From an uncultured Clostridia bacterium (lineage in GTDB: Bacteria > Bacillota > Clostridia > Christensenellales > UBA1242), in contig CAMLUY010000038.1 in the NCBI GenBank assembly GCA_946487985.1, positions 1 through 8,445 on the forward strand: a stretch of DNA of 8,445 nucleotides, read 5' to 3'. Each line of letters starts with the position of its first letter. Within the stretch, counting starts at the first letter, position 1. The notes under the pieces were generated by a model. That model had not been told where the DNA came from. It worked only from the letters and a program-made list of their open reading frames with translations, and did not search any database. Shown here one piece after another: positions 1 to 6,052 of the stretch. The position numbers and the translations under genes were made by a program.

Positions 1-137
1 AAGAATTTAAACTAATTCATTTTTTGAAAATAAAATGGTGAAAAATAATCTAAAAATTATTTTAAAAAATAAAAAAATAGCAATAAATCCGAAAAAACGA
101 TTTAAAAATGAATTTTTTAACCTTTTTTGTCGATGTT
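1..137. other. AT-rich intergenic leader, no gene seen
   Basis: This stretch is almost entirely A and T and has no credible coding frame. It contains a weak all-AT hairpin (8-bp arms 42-49 and 56-63) and a distant 10-bp inverted repeat (15-24 with 104-113). Either could be chance in such biased sequence. In many clostridia sigE lies upstream of sigG, but no part of it is visible here. Confidence 0.6.
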
Positions 138-167
138 GAATAGTTTTTATTCTTTACGCGAAACATA
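138..167 (+). promoter_or_regulatory. Possible forespore (sigma-F-type) promoter of sigG
   Basis: GAATA at 138-142 is followed, after 15 nt, by GCGAAACATA at 158-167. The Bacillus sigma-F consensus is roughly GYATA, 15-16 nt, then GGNNANANTW. The match is imperfect (one mismatch in the -35, two in the -10) but the spacing is right. Transcription would start near 174, just before the ribosome site at 178-185. sigG is known to be transcribed by sigma-F in Bacillus; its use here is inferred. Confidence 0.35.
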
Positions 168-177
168 CTTCTTACAT

Positions 178-185
178 GGAGGGGG
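178..185 (+). promoter_or_regulatory. Ribosome binding site fixing the sigG start
   Basis: GGAGGGGG sits just upstream of the ATG at 187. It selects this ATG over the in-frame TTG at 127 and ATG at 133, which have no ribosome site and would add a 20- or 18-residue extension not found in the family. Confidence 0.75.
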
Positions 186-186
186 T

Positions 187-960
187 ATGTCTTCAAGAGT
201 CAGCATTTCAGGAGTGGACACTGCAAAGTTGCCTAAATTGACCAATGCGGATATGATGGAGCTGATGGCAAAGGTCAAATCGGGTGATGAACGCGCGAGA
301 GAGTATTTTGTGGTCGCAAATCTTCGGCTTGTGTTGAGCGTTGTTCACAGGTTCGGTGGGCGAGGTGACAGAGCGGACGACATGTTTCAAGTGGGCTGCG
401 TGGGATTGATGAAGGCTATTGACAATTTTGACGAAAGCCAAAATGTTCGTTTTTCAACCTATGCCGTGCCAATGATTGTGGGTGAAATCAAAAGATATAT
501 TCGTGACAACAATGCGCTGCGTGTGTCAAGGTCGCTGCGAGATATTGCCTATCGCGCGTTGCAGGCAAAAGACGAGCTTTCGAAAACCGCAGCTGTTGAG
601 CCTTCACTTGAAGAGGTGTCAAAGCAGATTAATGTTCCTGTAAAGACCATTACCTTTGCGCTTGACGCAATCAGCGAAACAGTTTCGCTCAGCGACCCCA
701 TCTACAATGATGGAGCAGAGTCGCTTCAACTGATTGACCAGATTGCCGACGTCAAGAACACTGATGACAGCATTTATGAAAACATTTCAATCAAAGATGC
801 AATCAGGGTGTTGCCCTCACGAGAGAAGGAAATTCTGCTGATGCGTTACTACTCTGGCAAGACTCAAACCGAGGTCAGCGAAGAAATTGGCATCAGTCAA
901 GCGCAGGTGTCACGACTTGAAAAGAACGCGCTCAAAATAATCAAGGACTTTTTGGTATGA
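187..960 (+). CDS. sigG: RNA polymerase sporulation sigma factor SigG
   Basis: This is the late forespore sigma factor, which directs RNA polymerase to forespore genes such as those for spore coat-protective small proteins and germination. The 257-residue product is close to the 260 residues of Bacillus SigG. The N-terminus (ISGVDTAKLPKL, residues 7-18) is the SigG-specific signature. Region 2 spans about 44-108, with NLRLVLSV (45-52), DDMFQVGCVGLMKAIDNFD (64-82) and FSTYAVPMIVGEI. Region 3 follows with VSRSLRDIAYRALQ (113-126). Region 4 carries the helix-turn-helix at about 227-250 (TQTEVSEEIGISQAQVSRLE). The ATG at 187 was chosen for its ribosome site and its fit to family N-termini. The gene ends in its own terminator, so it is probably monocistronic. 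SigF is the main alternative but is less likely given the N-terminus. Confidence 0.95.
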   Translation: MSSRVSISGVDTAKLPKLTNADMMELMAKVKSGDERAREYFVVANLRLVLSVVHRFGGRGDRADDMFQVGCVGLMKAIDNFDESQNVRFSTYAVPMIVGEIKRYIRDNNALRVSRSLRDIAYRALQAKDELSKTAAVEPSLEEVSKQINVPVKTITFALDAISETVSLSDPIYNDGAESLQLIDQIADVKNTDDSIYENISIKDAIRVLPSREKEILLMRYYSGKTQTEVSEEIGISQAQVSRLEKNALKIIKDFLV

Positions 961-987
961 AAGCGGACGATGGTTCGCTTTTTTTTT
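961..987 (+). terminator. Rho-independent terminator of sigG
   Basis: The arms AAGCGGAC (961-968) and GTTCGCTT (973-980) form an 8-bp stem with one G-U pair around the 4-nt loop GATG. A run of T follows immediately (979-987). It begins directly after the sigG stop codon, so it separates sigG transcription from the downstream PRC-barrel gene. Confidence 0.8.
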
Positions 988-1057
988 GTGTGAATTTAAC
1001 AACAAAAACAATCAAAAATCCTGTCATATTTTGTTGGGCGCGCTCATAGCATATCTT

Positions 1058-1342
1058 GTGGAAAGTACATTTTTAGATTTAAGATGCAAAGAAGTTGTCA
1101 ATGTGCTCGATGGTCGCAAGCTCGGTCACATCATTGACATGGTGTTTGACCTTGGCAGCGCAAGGGTGCTGGGCTTTATTGTGCCTGGCGAAAAAACTGG
1201 TTGGAATTTGTTCAAAAATGCAAACCAGCTTTTTGTGCCTTATGGCTGCATTATTAAGATTGGCGAGGACGCCATTCTTGTTGAATTGCCAGCGCAAGGG
1301 GTGCCGACCAACCCATATGTTCTGACAAATGAACGCAAATAA
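1058..1342 (+). CDS. YlmC/YmxH family PRC-barrel sporulation-associated protein
   Basis: This is a small PRC-barrel-like protein of about 94 residues. The family (YlmC/YmxH) is conserved in spore formers and often lies beside sigG, but its biochemical role is unknown. Recognisable family features are the opening LRCKEVVNVLDGRKLG, a middle strand ARVLGFIVPG, and the closing VPYGCIIKIGEDAILVEL, which matches the usual 'VPW..I.KIG.D.ILV' pattern. The start is uncertain. The frame is open from a TTG at 986, but that lies in the sigG terminator T-run. Homology favours the GTG at 1058, with TTG at 1031 or 1034 as alternatives. None has a good ribosome site, and no convincing sigma-A promoter was found between 988 and 1058. 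The 14-residue C-terminal tail (after LVEL) is longer than in Bacillus YmxH. Confidence 0.8.
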   Translation: MESTFLDLRCKEVVNVLDGRKLGHIIDMVFDLGSARVLGFIVPGEKTGWNLFKNANQLFVPYGCIIKIGEDAILVELPAQGVPTNPYVLTNERK

Positions 1343-1360
1343 GTCTTTTGTAAACAAAAA

Positions 1361-1377
1361 ACCGCTTTTTAGGCGGT
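1361..1377. terminator. Bidirectional terminator between ymxH-like gene and nrdR
   Basis: A short stem, ACCGC (1361-1365) with GCGGT (1373-1377), is flanked by an A-run on the left and T-rich sequence on the right. It can therefore terminate transcripts from either side. The T-tract is better for the leftward (nrdR) transcript. The two genes converge on it. Confidence 0.65.
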
Positions 1378-1405
1378 ATTTTTGCATTGTAAATATTTTC
1401 GATGA

Positions 1406-1843
1406 TTAAAGATTGTCCAAAAGAAATTTCAAAGTGTTGATGTCTGGAATGTTTTTCAAAACGATGGCATAGCGGACAGCGGCAATTTCGTCAAGCTGAT
1501 GAAGTGCATCAAGTGCCATGTCGCCAAGCTCACCAGACTTGATTTCTTGCAGGTGCTTGCCGTGGATTGTCTTTTCAATGTTTGACACAATATCTGAAAT
1601 TTGCTGTTCGCTTACTGGGCGCTTTTCGCAGGCTTTCATCAGACCAGTTTTCAGCTTGTTTGGGTCATACGACTGCCTTGAACCATCGCGTTTTACAATC
1701 AAAAAAGGCAGGGCTTCAACAGCCTCATAAGTTGTGAATCGTCTTCCGCATTTCAAGCATTCACGTCTTCGCCTGATTGAATCGTCGCTGCTTCTGCTGT
1801 CAAGAACTTTGCTTTCTTCATTGCCGCAATAGATGCATTTCAT
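1406..1843 (-). CDS. nrdR: Transcriptional repressor NrdR
   Basis: NrdR senses ATP/dATP and represses ribonucleotide reductase genes. The product has 145 residues, typical for the family (about 150). An N-terminal zinc ribbon has C3-x2-C6 (MKCIYCG) and C29-x2-C32 (ECLKCGRRFTTYE), with the arginine-rich DNA-binding stretch SIRRRREC between them. An ATP-cone domain fills about residues 46-138, starting LPFLIVKRDGSRQSYD. The segment usually reading 'VRFASVYR' is VRYAIVLK here, a mild divergence. The ATG at 1843 was chosen because AAGGAG lies 8-9 nt upstream and because the Cys-rich motif begins at residue 3. The longer open frame back to 1936 has no family counterpart. The sigG-ymxH-nrdR neighbourhood is common in clostridia. 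No NrdR box was seen next to it, and its reductase targets are outside the window. Confidence 0.95.
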   Translation of the reverse strand: MKCIYCGNEESKVLDSRSSDDSIRRRRECLKCGRRFTTYEAVEALPFLIVKRDGSRQSYDPNKLKTGLMKACEKRPVSEQQISDIVSNIEKTIHGKHLQEIKSGELGDMALDALHQLDEIAAVRYAIVLKNIPDINTLKFLLDNL

Positions 1844-1907
1844 TTTTGTCGCTCCTTTTTCATGTGCTTTGGTCGGGTTTTGCCACCGACTGGCTTTTTT
1901 CACTAAT

Positions 1908-1936
1908 AGAATATCATAAATTGCAAAAATCTTCAA
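1908..1936 (-). promoter_or_regulatory. Sigma-A-type promoter of nrdR
   Basis: Read on the minus strand, TTGAAG (1936-1931) is followed after exactly 17 nt by TATTCT (1913-1908). Initiation would fall near 1901, giving a leader of about 57 nt that includes a small GCCA/TGGC hairpin at 1882-1894. Confidence 0.6.
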
Positions 1937-1938
1937 AT

Positions 1939-1971
1939 AAAAATGATATTTTTACTGATTTTGTCATTTTT
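1939..1971. promoter_or_regulatory. Inverted repeat in the nrdR-feoA intergenic region, possible operator
   Basis: AAAAATGA (1939-1946) and TCATTTTT (1964-1971) form perfect 8-bp arms 17 nt apart, between the divergent nrdR and feoA genes. It does not fit the classical Fur 7-1-7 box. It lies where an iron-responsive operator for feoA would be expected, but AT bias makes coincidence possible. A weak -35-like TTGTCA (1961-1966) overlaps the right arm. Confidence 0.2.
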
Positions 1972-1997
1972 AATTTGAAACTAAATACATTTAACAT

Positions 1998-2228
1998 ATG
2001 AAAAGATTGTCCGAATGTAAAAAAATGAGGTATTGTATTTTTTCAGGATTTGATGAGTCCATGCCTTTTCGCATAAGGCGGCGAATGTGTGAACTTGGCT
2101 TTATTGCAGGGCAGAAGGTGCGCCTTGTGCGGTGCTCCCTTCTCAAACGCGCTTTTTTGGTAGAGCTTCGCGGCTATACGCTGTCACTGCGAAAAAGTAT
2201 TGTTGACGGACTGCTTGTCATAGAGTGA
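1998..2228 (+). CDS. feoA: FeoA, ferrous iron transport accessory protein
   Basis: FeoA is a small cytosolic SH3-like protein that works with the FeoB Fe(II) transporter. The 76-residue product is normal length. Family features visible are the N-terminal LSECKKMRYCIFSGF, the central IRRRMCELGFIAGQKVRLVRC (residues about 27-47; normally 'LRRRLLDMGLIPGTEV'), and the C-terminal VELRGYTLSLRKS. The ATG at 1998 keeps the LSEL-like opening; the internal ATG at 2025 would remove it. There is no Shine-Dalgarno sequence before the start, unlike most genes in this window. feoB follows 93 bp downstream on the same strand, so the two are probably cotranscribed, with a strong hairpin between them. Confidence 0.88.
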   Translation: MKRLSECKKMRYCIFSGFDESMPFRIRRRMCELGFIAGQKVRLVRCSLLKRAFLVELRGYTLSLRKSIVDGLLVIE

Positions 2229-2231
2229 ATC

Positions 2232-2279
2232 CGCCGAGGCATGAGTTTGCTTGCTTGACGAGAGCTCGTTGCCTCGGCG
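2232..2279 (+). other. Intercistronic hairpin between feoA and feoB
   Basis: CGCCGAGGCA (2232-2241) and TGCCTCGGCG (2270-2279) form a perfect 10-bp GC-rich stem with a 28-nt loop that contains further short pairing (ACGAG with CTCGT, 2258-2269). There is no following T-run, so it is not a standard terminator. It could stabilise or help process the feoAB mRNA and set the feoA:feoB ratio; that role is inferred. Confidence 0.7.
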
Positions 2280-2309
2280 TGCAAAAGCTGTCAAAGAGAA
2301 AAGTTGATT

Positions 2310-2317
2310 AAAGGAGG
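2310..2317 (+). promoter_or_regulatory. Ribosome binding site fixing the feoB start
   Basis: AAAGGAGG precedes the ATG at 2322 by 4 nt. It lies inside the longer open frame that begins at TTG 2304, so translation must begin at 2322. Confidence 0.8.
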
Positions 2318-2321
2318 CCGC

Positions 2322-4424
2322 ATGATTGATGTATGCCTGGTTGGCAATCCAAACACAGGAAAGACTACGCTTTACAACACGCTGACTGGCTCACATGAGC
2401 ATGTGGGCAACTGGCACGGCGTTACTGTCGAAGAAAAGGCGGTAAAGTACAGCTTTGCGGGACAAGACATCAGGCTGGTTGACCTGCCTGGTATTTATTC
2501 GCTGACGCCGCTCAGCTTTGAAGAAAAGGTGTCGGCAGATTATCTGGTTGCTCACCCTGACAATATCGTGGTCAATATTTGTGATGCGTCAAACCTGCAA
2601 CGAAACTTGTACCTGACGCTGTGCCTGCTTGAACGTGGCTGCAAGGTGATTTTGGTGGTCAACCAAATCGATAAGCGCCCAATCTGCAAGCTAGACTTTG
2701 TAAAGCTGTCTGAAATGCTTGGCGTAAACGTCGTGTATGTCAACGCCGGTGACAAAACAAGCGCGGCGAAAGTCAATGAACAGATATTGCAGGCCAGCAA
2801 AAGCGACATCAAAGCCCTGCCGCCCAAATATGTTAGCGAGATCGACTTTTCCTCTGTGAAAGACTGCGTGCGAAGCGTTCAGCCCGCCGAACAGCCCTTT
2901 TATATGATTAAGCTGCTTGAAGGCGATGAAGATGCCTGCAAGAAATTCGGCGCACCGCAAAATGCAACCGCAGTTGAAAAAATAGCCGCAAAAAGATATG
3001 AATTTATTGAACAAATCATGTCCAAATGTGCGAGCGCGCCAGAAAGGGTATACGGACAGAGCAAGCTTGACAAAATTCTTCTGAACAGATTTTTGGCGCT
3101 GCCTGTATTTTTGCTGCTGCTTGTGGGCTGCTTTTACCTGACCTTTTTCTCGCTTGGCGGCCTTTTGAGCGACCTTGCAGCAACGCTGCTTGACAAGTAT
3201 ATTTCAGCGCCAGTGATCAATCTTTTGTCAAATGCGCTCGGGTACGAGCACTGGGTGGTCAGCATGTTCCGAGTGGCAATATTTGGGGGAGTTGGCTCGG
3301 TGCTGACCTTCCTGCCACAGGTGGCATTGCTATTCTTCTTTTTGTCACTGCTTGAAGACAGCGGCTATCTCTCGCGTGTCGCCTTCGTTTTTGAGGACGT
3401 GCTTTGCAAGGTGGGGCTTTCAGGCAAAAGCGTATATACTCTTTTGATGGGCTTTGGCTGCTCAACGACCGCCGTTTTGACAGCCCGCAATATGGAGGAC
3501 AAGAACTCGAAAATCAAGACCGGTCTGCTTACGCCATACATGAGTTGCAGCGCAAAGTTTCCAATCTATGCCGTGCTGGGCGGAGCGTTCTTTGGTGCGA
3601 ACAACATTTTTGTAATCATCGGGCTTTACCTTTTGGGGGTGGTTGTTGCGGTGCTGCTGTCATATCTGCTTGAAAAGACAGTTCTCAAAAGCAAGCAGCA
3701 GTCCTTCATACTGGAATTTCCGCCATACCGCATGATGTCGGTGAAACGCACATTTTCTCTGCTTTGGCTCAATGTCAAGCAGTTTTTGGTGCGTGTGGGC
3801 GGAATAATCCTTGCCATGAACGTGATTGTGTGGCTTCTCAGCAGTTTTTCCTTCACTTTCAAGTTCGTTGCAGGCGGCAATGGCGTCAGCATGCTTGAAA
3901 CTCTTGGCCGCATGCTCAGTCCAATCTTTCGTCCGCTCGGCTTTGGCAGCTGGGGGCTGGTCAGCGCGCTGATTGCAGGCCTGGTTGCAAAAGAGGTGAT
4001 TGTGTCGTCGATTGCAATGTTTAATGGCGTTGAGGAGTCAGCGCTCAGCAGCATTCAGTCGTCAATCATGTTGTCAACTTCGGCGGTATACTTTGCCTCG
4101 CCAAGCAGTGTACTGTCATATTTGGTTTTCTGCCTGCTGTATTTCCCTTGCATTGCAAGTTGCGCCGTACTTTTCAAAGAAATAGGCAAAAAGTGGACGC
4201 TGATTGGCATGGCGATTGAGTTCGCCCTTGCATATCTTGTTGCATTTGTGACCTATACGCTTGGGCGCACAGTCGAAGCCTTTGGCTTTTGGCAGGTGGG
4301 GCTCAGCCTGGCAGGCATTGCAATAGTCGCGGTCGCCATTGCTCTCATCGTAAGAAAGTTCAAAAACAAAAAGTGTTCACAGGGTTGTGCCCGCTGCAAC
4401 AAATCCTGCAAAAAAGACTGCTGA
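2322..4424 (+). CDS. feoB: FeoB ferrous iron transporter
   Basis: FeoB is a membrane Fe(II) importer with an N-terminal G-protein domain. The product has 700 residues, a normal length. G motifs are GNPNTGKTT (8-16), Thr35 in GNWHGVTVE, DLPG (54-57) and NQID (114-117); the G5 loop is near NAGDK (141-145). A helical linker follows to about 247. The membrane domain starts near 255 and has two Gate regions: GFGCSTTAVLTARN (from about 377) with PYMSCSAKFPIYA, and later LVAKEVIVSS (about 553-562). The usual GNWPGVT reads GNWHGVT, a substitution that keeps the switch Thr. The last 17 residues hold five cysteines spaced 3, 2, 3 and 3, a cytosolic metal- or redox-binding-like tail. No feoC is present. 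The final Cys codon and the stop coincide with the first bases of a downstream tandem repeat. Confidence 0.97.
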   Translation: MIDVCLVGNPNTGKTTLYNTLTGSHEHVGNWHGVTVEEKAVKYSFAGQDIRLVDLPGIYSLTPLSFEEKVSADYLVAHPDNIVVNICDASNLQRNLYLTLCLLERGCKVILVVNQIDKRPICKLDFVKLSEMLGVNVVYVNAGDKTSAAKVNEQILQASKSDIKALPPKYVSEIDFSSVKDCVRSVQPAEQPFYMIKLLEGDEDACKKFGAPQNATAVEKIAAKRYEFIEQIMSKCASAPERVYGQSKLDKILLNRFLALPVFLLLLVGCFYLTFFSLGGLLSDLAATLLDKYISAPVINLLSNALGYEHWVVSMFRVAIFGGVGSVLTFLPQVALLFFFLSLLEDSGYLSRVAFVFEDVLCKVGLSGKSVYTLLMGFGCSTTAVLTARNMEDKNSKIKTGLLTPYMSCSAKFPIYAVLGGAFFGANNIFVIIGLYLLGVVVAVLLSYLLEKTVLKSKQQSFILEFPPYRMMSVKRTFSLLWLNVKQFLVRVGGIILAMNVIVWLLSSFSFTFKFVAGGNGVSMLETLGRMLSPIFRPLGFGSWGLVSALIAGLVAKEVIVSSIAMFNGVEESALSSIQSSIMLSTSAVYFASPSSVLSYLVFCLLYFPCIASCAVLFKEIGKKWTLIGMAIEFALAYLVAFVTYTLGRTVEAFGFWQVGLSLAGIAIVAVAIALIVRKFKNKKCSQGCARCNKSCKKDC

Positions 4425-4925
4425 AAAACGGCGTGAGGCGTCGTTTACTGCAAAACGTTCAAAAACAGTCATTTAGGTTGACTAAACTCCTGCTTTTGAC
4501 CATTTTGCGAGCCTAGCCTCACTTGTTTTTGAGCAGTCTTTAAGCGATTTTTCGTGAAGTTCATGTGCTGAAAAACGGCGTGATGCGTCGTTTACTGCAA
4601 AACGTTCAAAAACAGTCATTTGGGTTTTACCAAACTCCTGCTTTTGACCATTTTGCGAGCCTAGCCTCACTTGTTTTTGAGCAGTCTTTAAGCGATTTTT
4701 CGTGAAGTTCATGTGCTGAAAAACGGCGTGATGCGTCGTTTACTGCAAAACGTTCAAAAACAGTCATTTAGGTTGACGAAACTCCTGCTTTTGATCATTT
4801 TGCGAGCCTAGCCTCACTTGTTTTTGAGCAGTCTTGATAAGATTTTTTGTGAAGTTCATGTGCTGAAAAAGGGCGTGATGCGTCGTTTACTACAAAGCGG
4901 TTCAAAAACAGTCATTTGGGTAACC
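4419..4925. repeat. Tandem array of about 147-bp structured repeats
   Basis: Four units start at 4419, 4566, 4714 and 4861, with lengths 147, 148, 147 and a truncated fourth of about 65 bp. The first three are nearly identical; most differences lie in a small hairpin and near the unit end (copy 3). Each unit can fold. AAACGGCG (4426-4433) pairs with CGTCGTTT (4439-4446). ACTGC (4447-4451) and TCAAAAACA (4459-4467) pair with TGTTTTTGA (4524-4532) and GCAGT (4533-4537). A small hairpin, TTTAG (4472-4476) with CTAAA (4482-4486), sits inside. Unit 1 begins on the feoB stop codon, and a terminator follows at 4964, so the array is probably feoAB 3' UTR. There is no repeat-spacer pattern, so it is not CRISPR. 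No plausible protein spans it on either strand. Confidence 0.9.
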
Positions 4926-4963
4926 AAGCTTTCACAAATGGACATTGCTTGAATTTTGCAACG

Positions 4964-4992
4964 AAAAAATCGGCTTTGAACGCCGATTTTTT
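4964..4992. terminator. Strong bidirectional terminator between feoB repeats and sufB
   Basis: AAAAAATCGGC (4964-4974) and GCCGATTTTTT (4982-4992) form a perfect 11-bp stem with a 7-nt loop and A/T tracts on each side. It can end the rightward feoAB-repeat transcript and the leftward sufCB transcript. Confidence 0.85.
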
Positions 4993-5103
4993 GCACATGT
5001 GGGCACGAATAAGAATAAATTTAAGTATGGATAAACAACGAGAAAACGCAAAATTTAAGATAATTTGCATCAAAGCACCAAAGTGGTTGGGTTTTTTGCT
5101 CAA

Positions 5104-5120
5104 ACGCCTTTTCAAGGCGT
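5104..5120 (-). other. Hairpin just downstream of sufB
   Basis: ACGCCTT (5104-5110) and AAGGCGT (5114-5120) form a perfect 7-bp stem with a 3-nt loop, 11 nt past the sufB stop. On the minus strand only three T follow it. It may stabilise the sufCB 3' end, with termination at 4992-4964, rather than end transcription itself. Confidence 0.5.
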
Positions 5121-5131
5121 AATTTGGCATA

Positions 5132-6052
5132 CTACCCAAGAAGAAAGCCTTTAATAATCATGTCTTCGGCCTCGCTTTCGCTTAAACCGAGAGTCATCAG
5201 TTTGATAAGCTCATCGCCGGCAATTTTCCCGATAGCAGCTTCATGGACAAGCGATGCGCGGCTGTCGGCAGCGTCAATCATTGGCGTTGATACAATCCTT
5301 GCCTCATCAAGTAAAATTCCGTCGCACTCGACATGGCCAAAGCACTCATTCTTGCCAATAATATCTGACAGAAACTCTTGATGTGATTTGCCTTTTGCAA
5401 CGCTATGGCTGACGACTTCAACGCTTGAATTTTTGCCAGTAAGGTTGACTTTGAAGTGGGTTTTTGCCGTTTGGCTGTCCTCTGTCAAAAGATTTTCCTG
5501 AACGTGTAGTGTCGCGCCGTCGCCAAGGGTAGCGATGGTTTTTCGCACCGTACTGCTGACACCGCCAAGCTGTGTTGTTTCAATCTCCATAACCGAATTT
5601 TCTTTCATGTAGATATTGGTAATCGGATTGAGAATTTTGCCGCCGCTGCCGTCGCCTTCGCCGATATGGCGCTCGACATATTTTACCTTGGCGTTTTTGC
5701 CAATGTGGAAGGAGTGCACGCCATTGTGAATACTGTCATGGCAGGTCTTGTTGTGAATGCCGCAGCCTGCAACAATGAATACGTCGCTGTCATCTCCAAT
5801 ATAAAAGTCGTTGTACACAAGGTCGTTTATCCCGCCAACTGTGATAATCACAGGAATGTGAATTGACTTGTTTTTTACCCCTTTTTTGACAATGATGTCA
5901 ATACCAGACTTGTTTTTCTTTTGCCTGATTTCAATTTCTTTTGTGCTGCCGCGGTCATAGAGCTGACCGTTTTTTCTGATATTGTACGCTCCACTTGGCA
6001 CGGTGTGCAGGTCTGCAACCTTTTCGAGTAGGGCTTGTTCAAGGCTATTCAT
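5132..6052 (-). CDS. sufB: Short SufB-type Fe-S cluster scaffold subunit (SmsB-like)
   Basis: This SufB/SufD-family beta-helix core partners the SufC ATPase in Fe-S cluster assembly. The 306-residue product lacks the N-terminal region of full SufB (E. coli 495). It resembles the short SufB of archaea and some anaerobic bacteria, described as the SUF-like minimal system. Aligning by eye to E. coli SufB, Cys405 corresponds to Cys243 (ECDGILL), and His433-Glu434 to His270-Glu271 (VHEAAIGKI). This marks it as SufB-like rather than SufD-like. The end matches the family pattern: LMTLGLSESEAEDMIIKGF. The start at 6052 has a ribosome site inside sufC and an ATGAATAG overlap with the sufC stop (8 bp). 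The longer frame back to 6166 lies within sufC and has no homologous content. No sufD, sufS or sufU is visible. Confidence 0.92.
   Translation of the reverse strand: MNSLEQALLEKVADLHTVPSGAYNIRKNGQLYDRGSTKEIEIRQKKNKSGIDIIVKKGVKNKSIHIPVIITVGGINDLVYNDFYIGDDSDVFIVAGCGIHNKTCHDSIHNGVHSFHIGKNAKVKYVERHIGEGDGSGGKILNPITNIYMKENSVMEIETTQLGGVSSTVRKTIATLGDGATLHVQENLLTEDSQTAKTHFKVNLTGKNSSVEVVSHSVAKGKSHQEFLSDIIGKNECFGHVECDGILLDEARIVSTPMIDAADSRASLVHEAAIGKIAGDELIKLMTLGLSESEAEDMIIKGFLLG

Noticed and set aside
3626..4054. 142-residue minus-strand frame inside feoB
   Set aside because: It is a shadow of feoB, which is intact over this region with conserved Gate motifs.
4482..4712. 76-residue minus-strand reading frame across repeat units
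   Set aside because: It only re-reads the repeat. One unit is 148 bp and the others 147, so the frame is not maintained along the array. It has no ribosome site or recognisable domain.
4419..4925. CRISPR array
   Set aside because: Whole 147-bp units are repeated head to tail with no unique spacers, and no cas genes are present.
5079..5098. Second terminator before the sufB end (weak ACCA/TGGT stem then T-run)
   Set aside because: The stem has only four pairs, and a far better terminator exists at 4964-4992.
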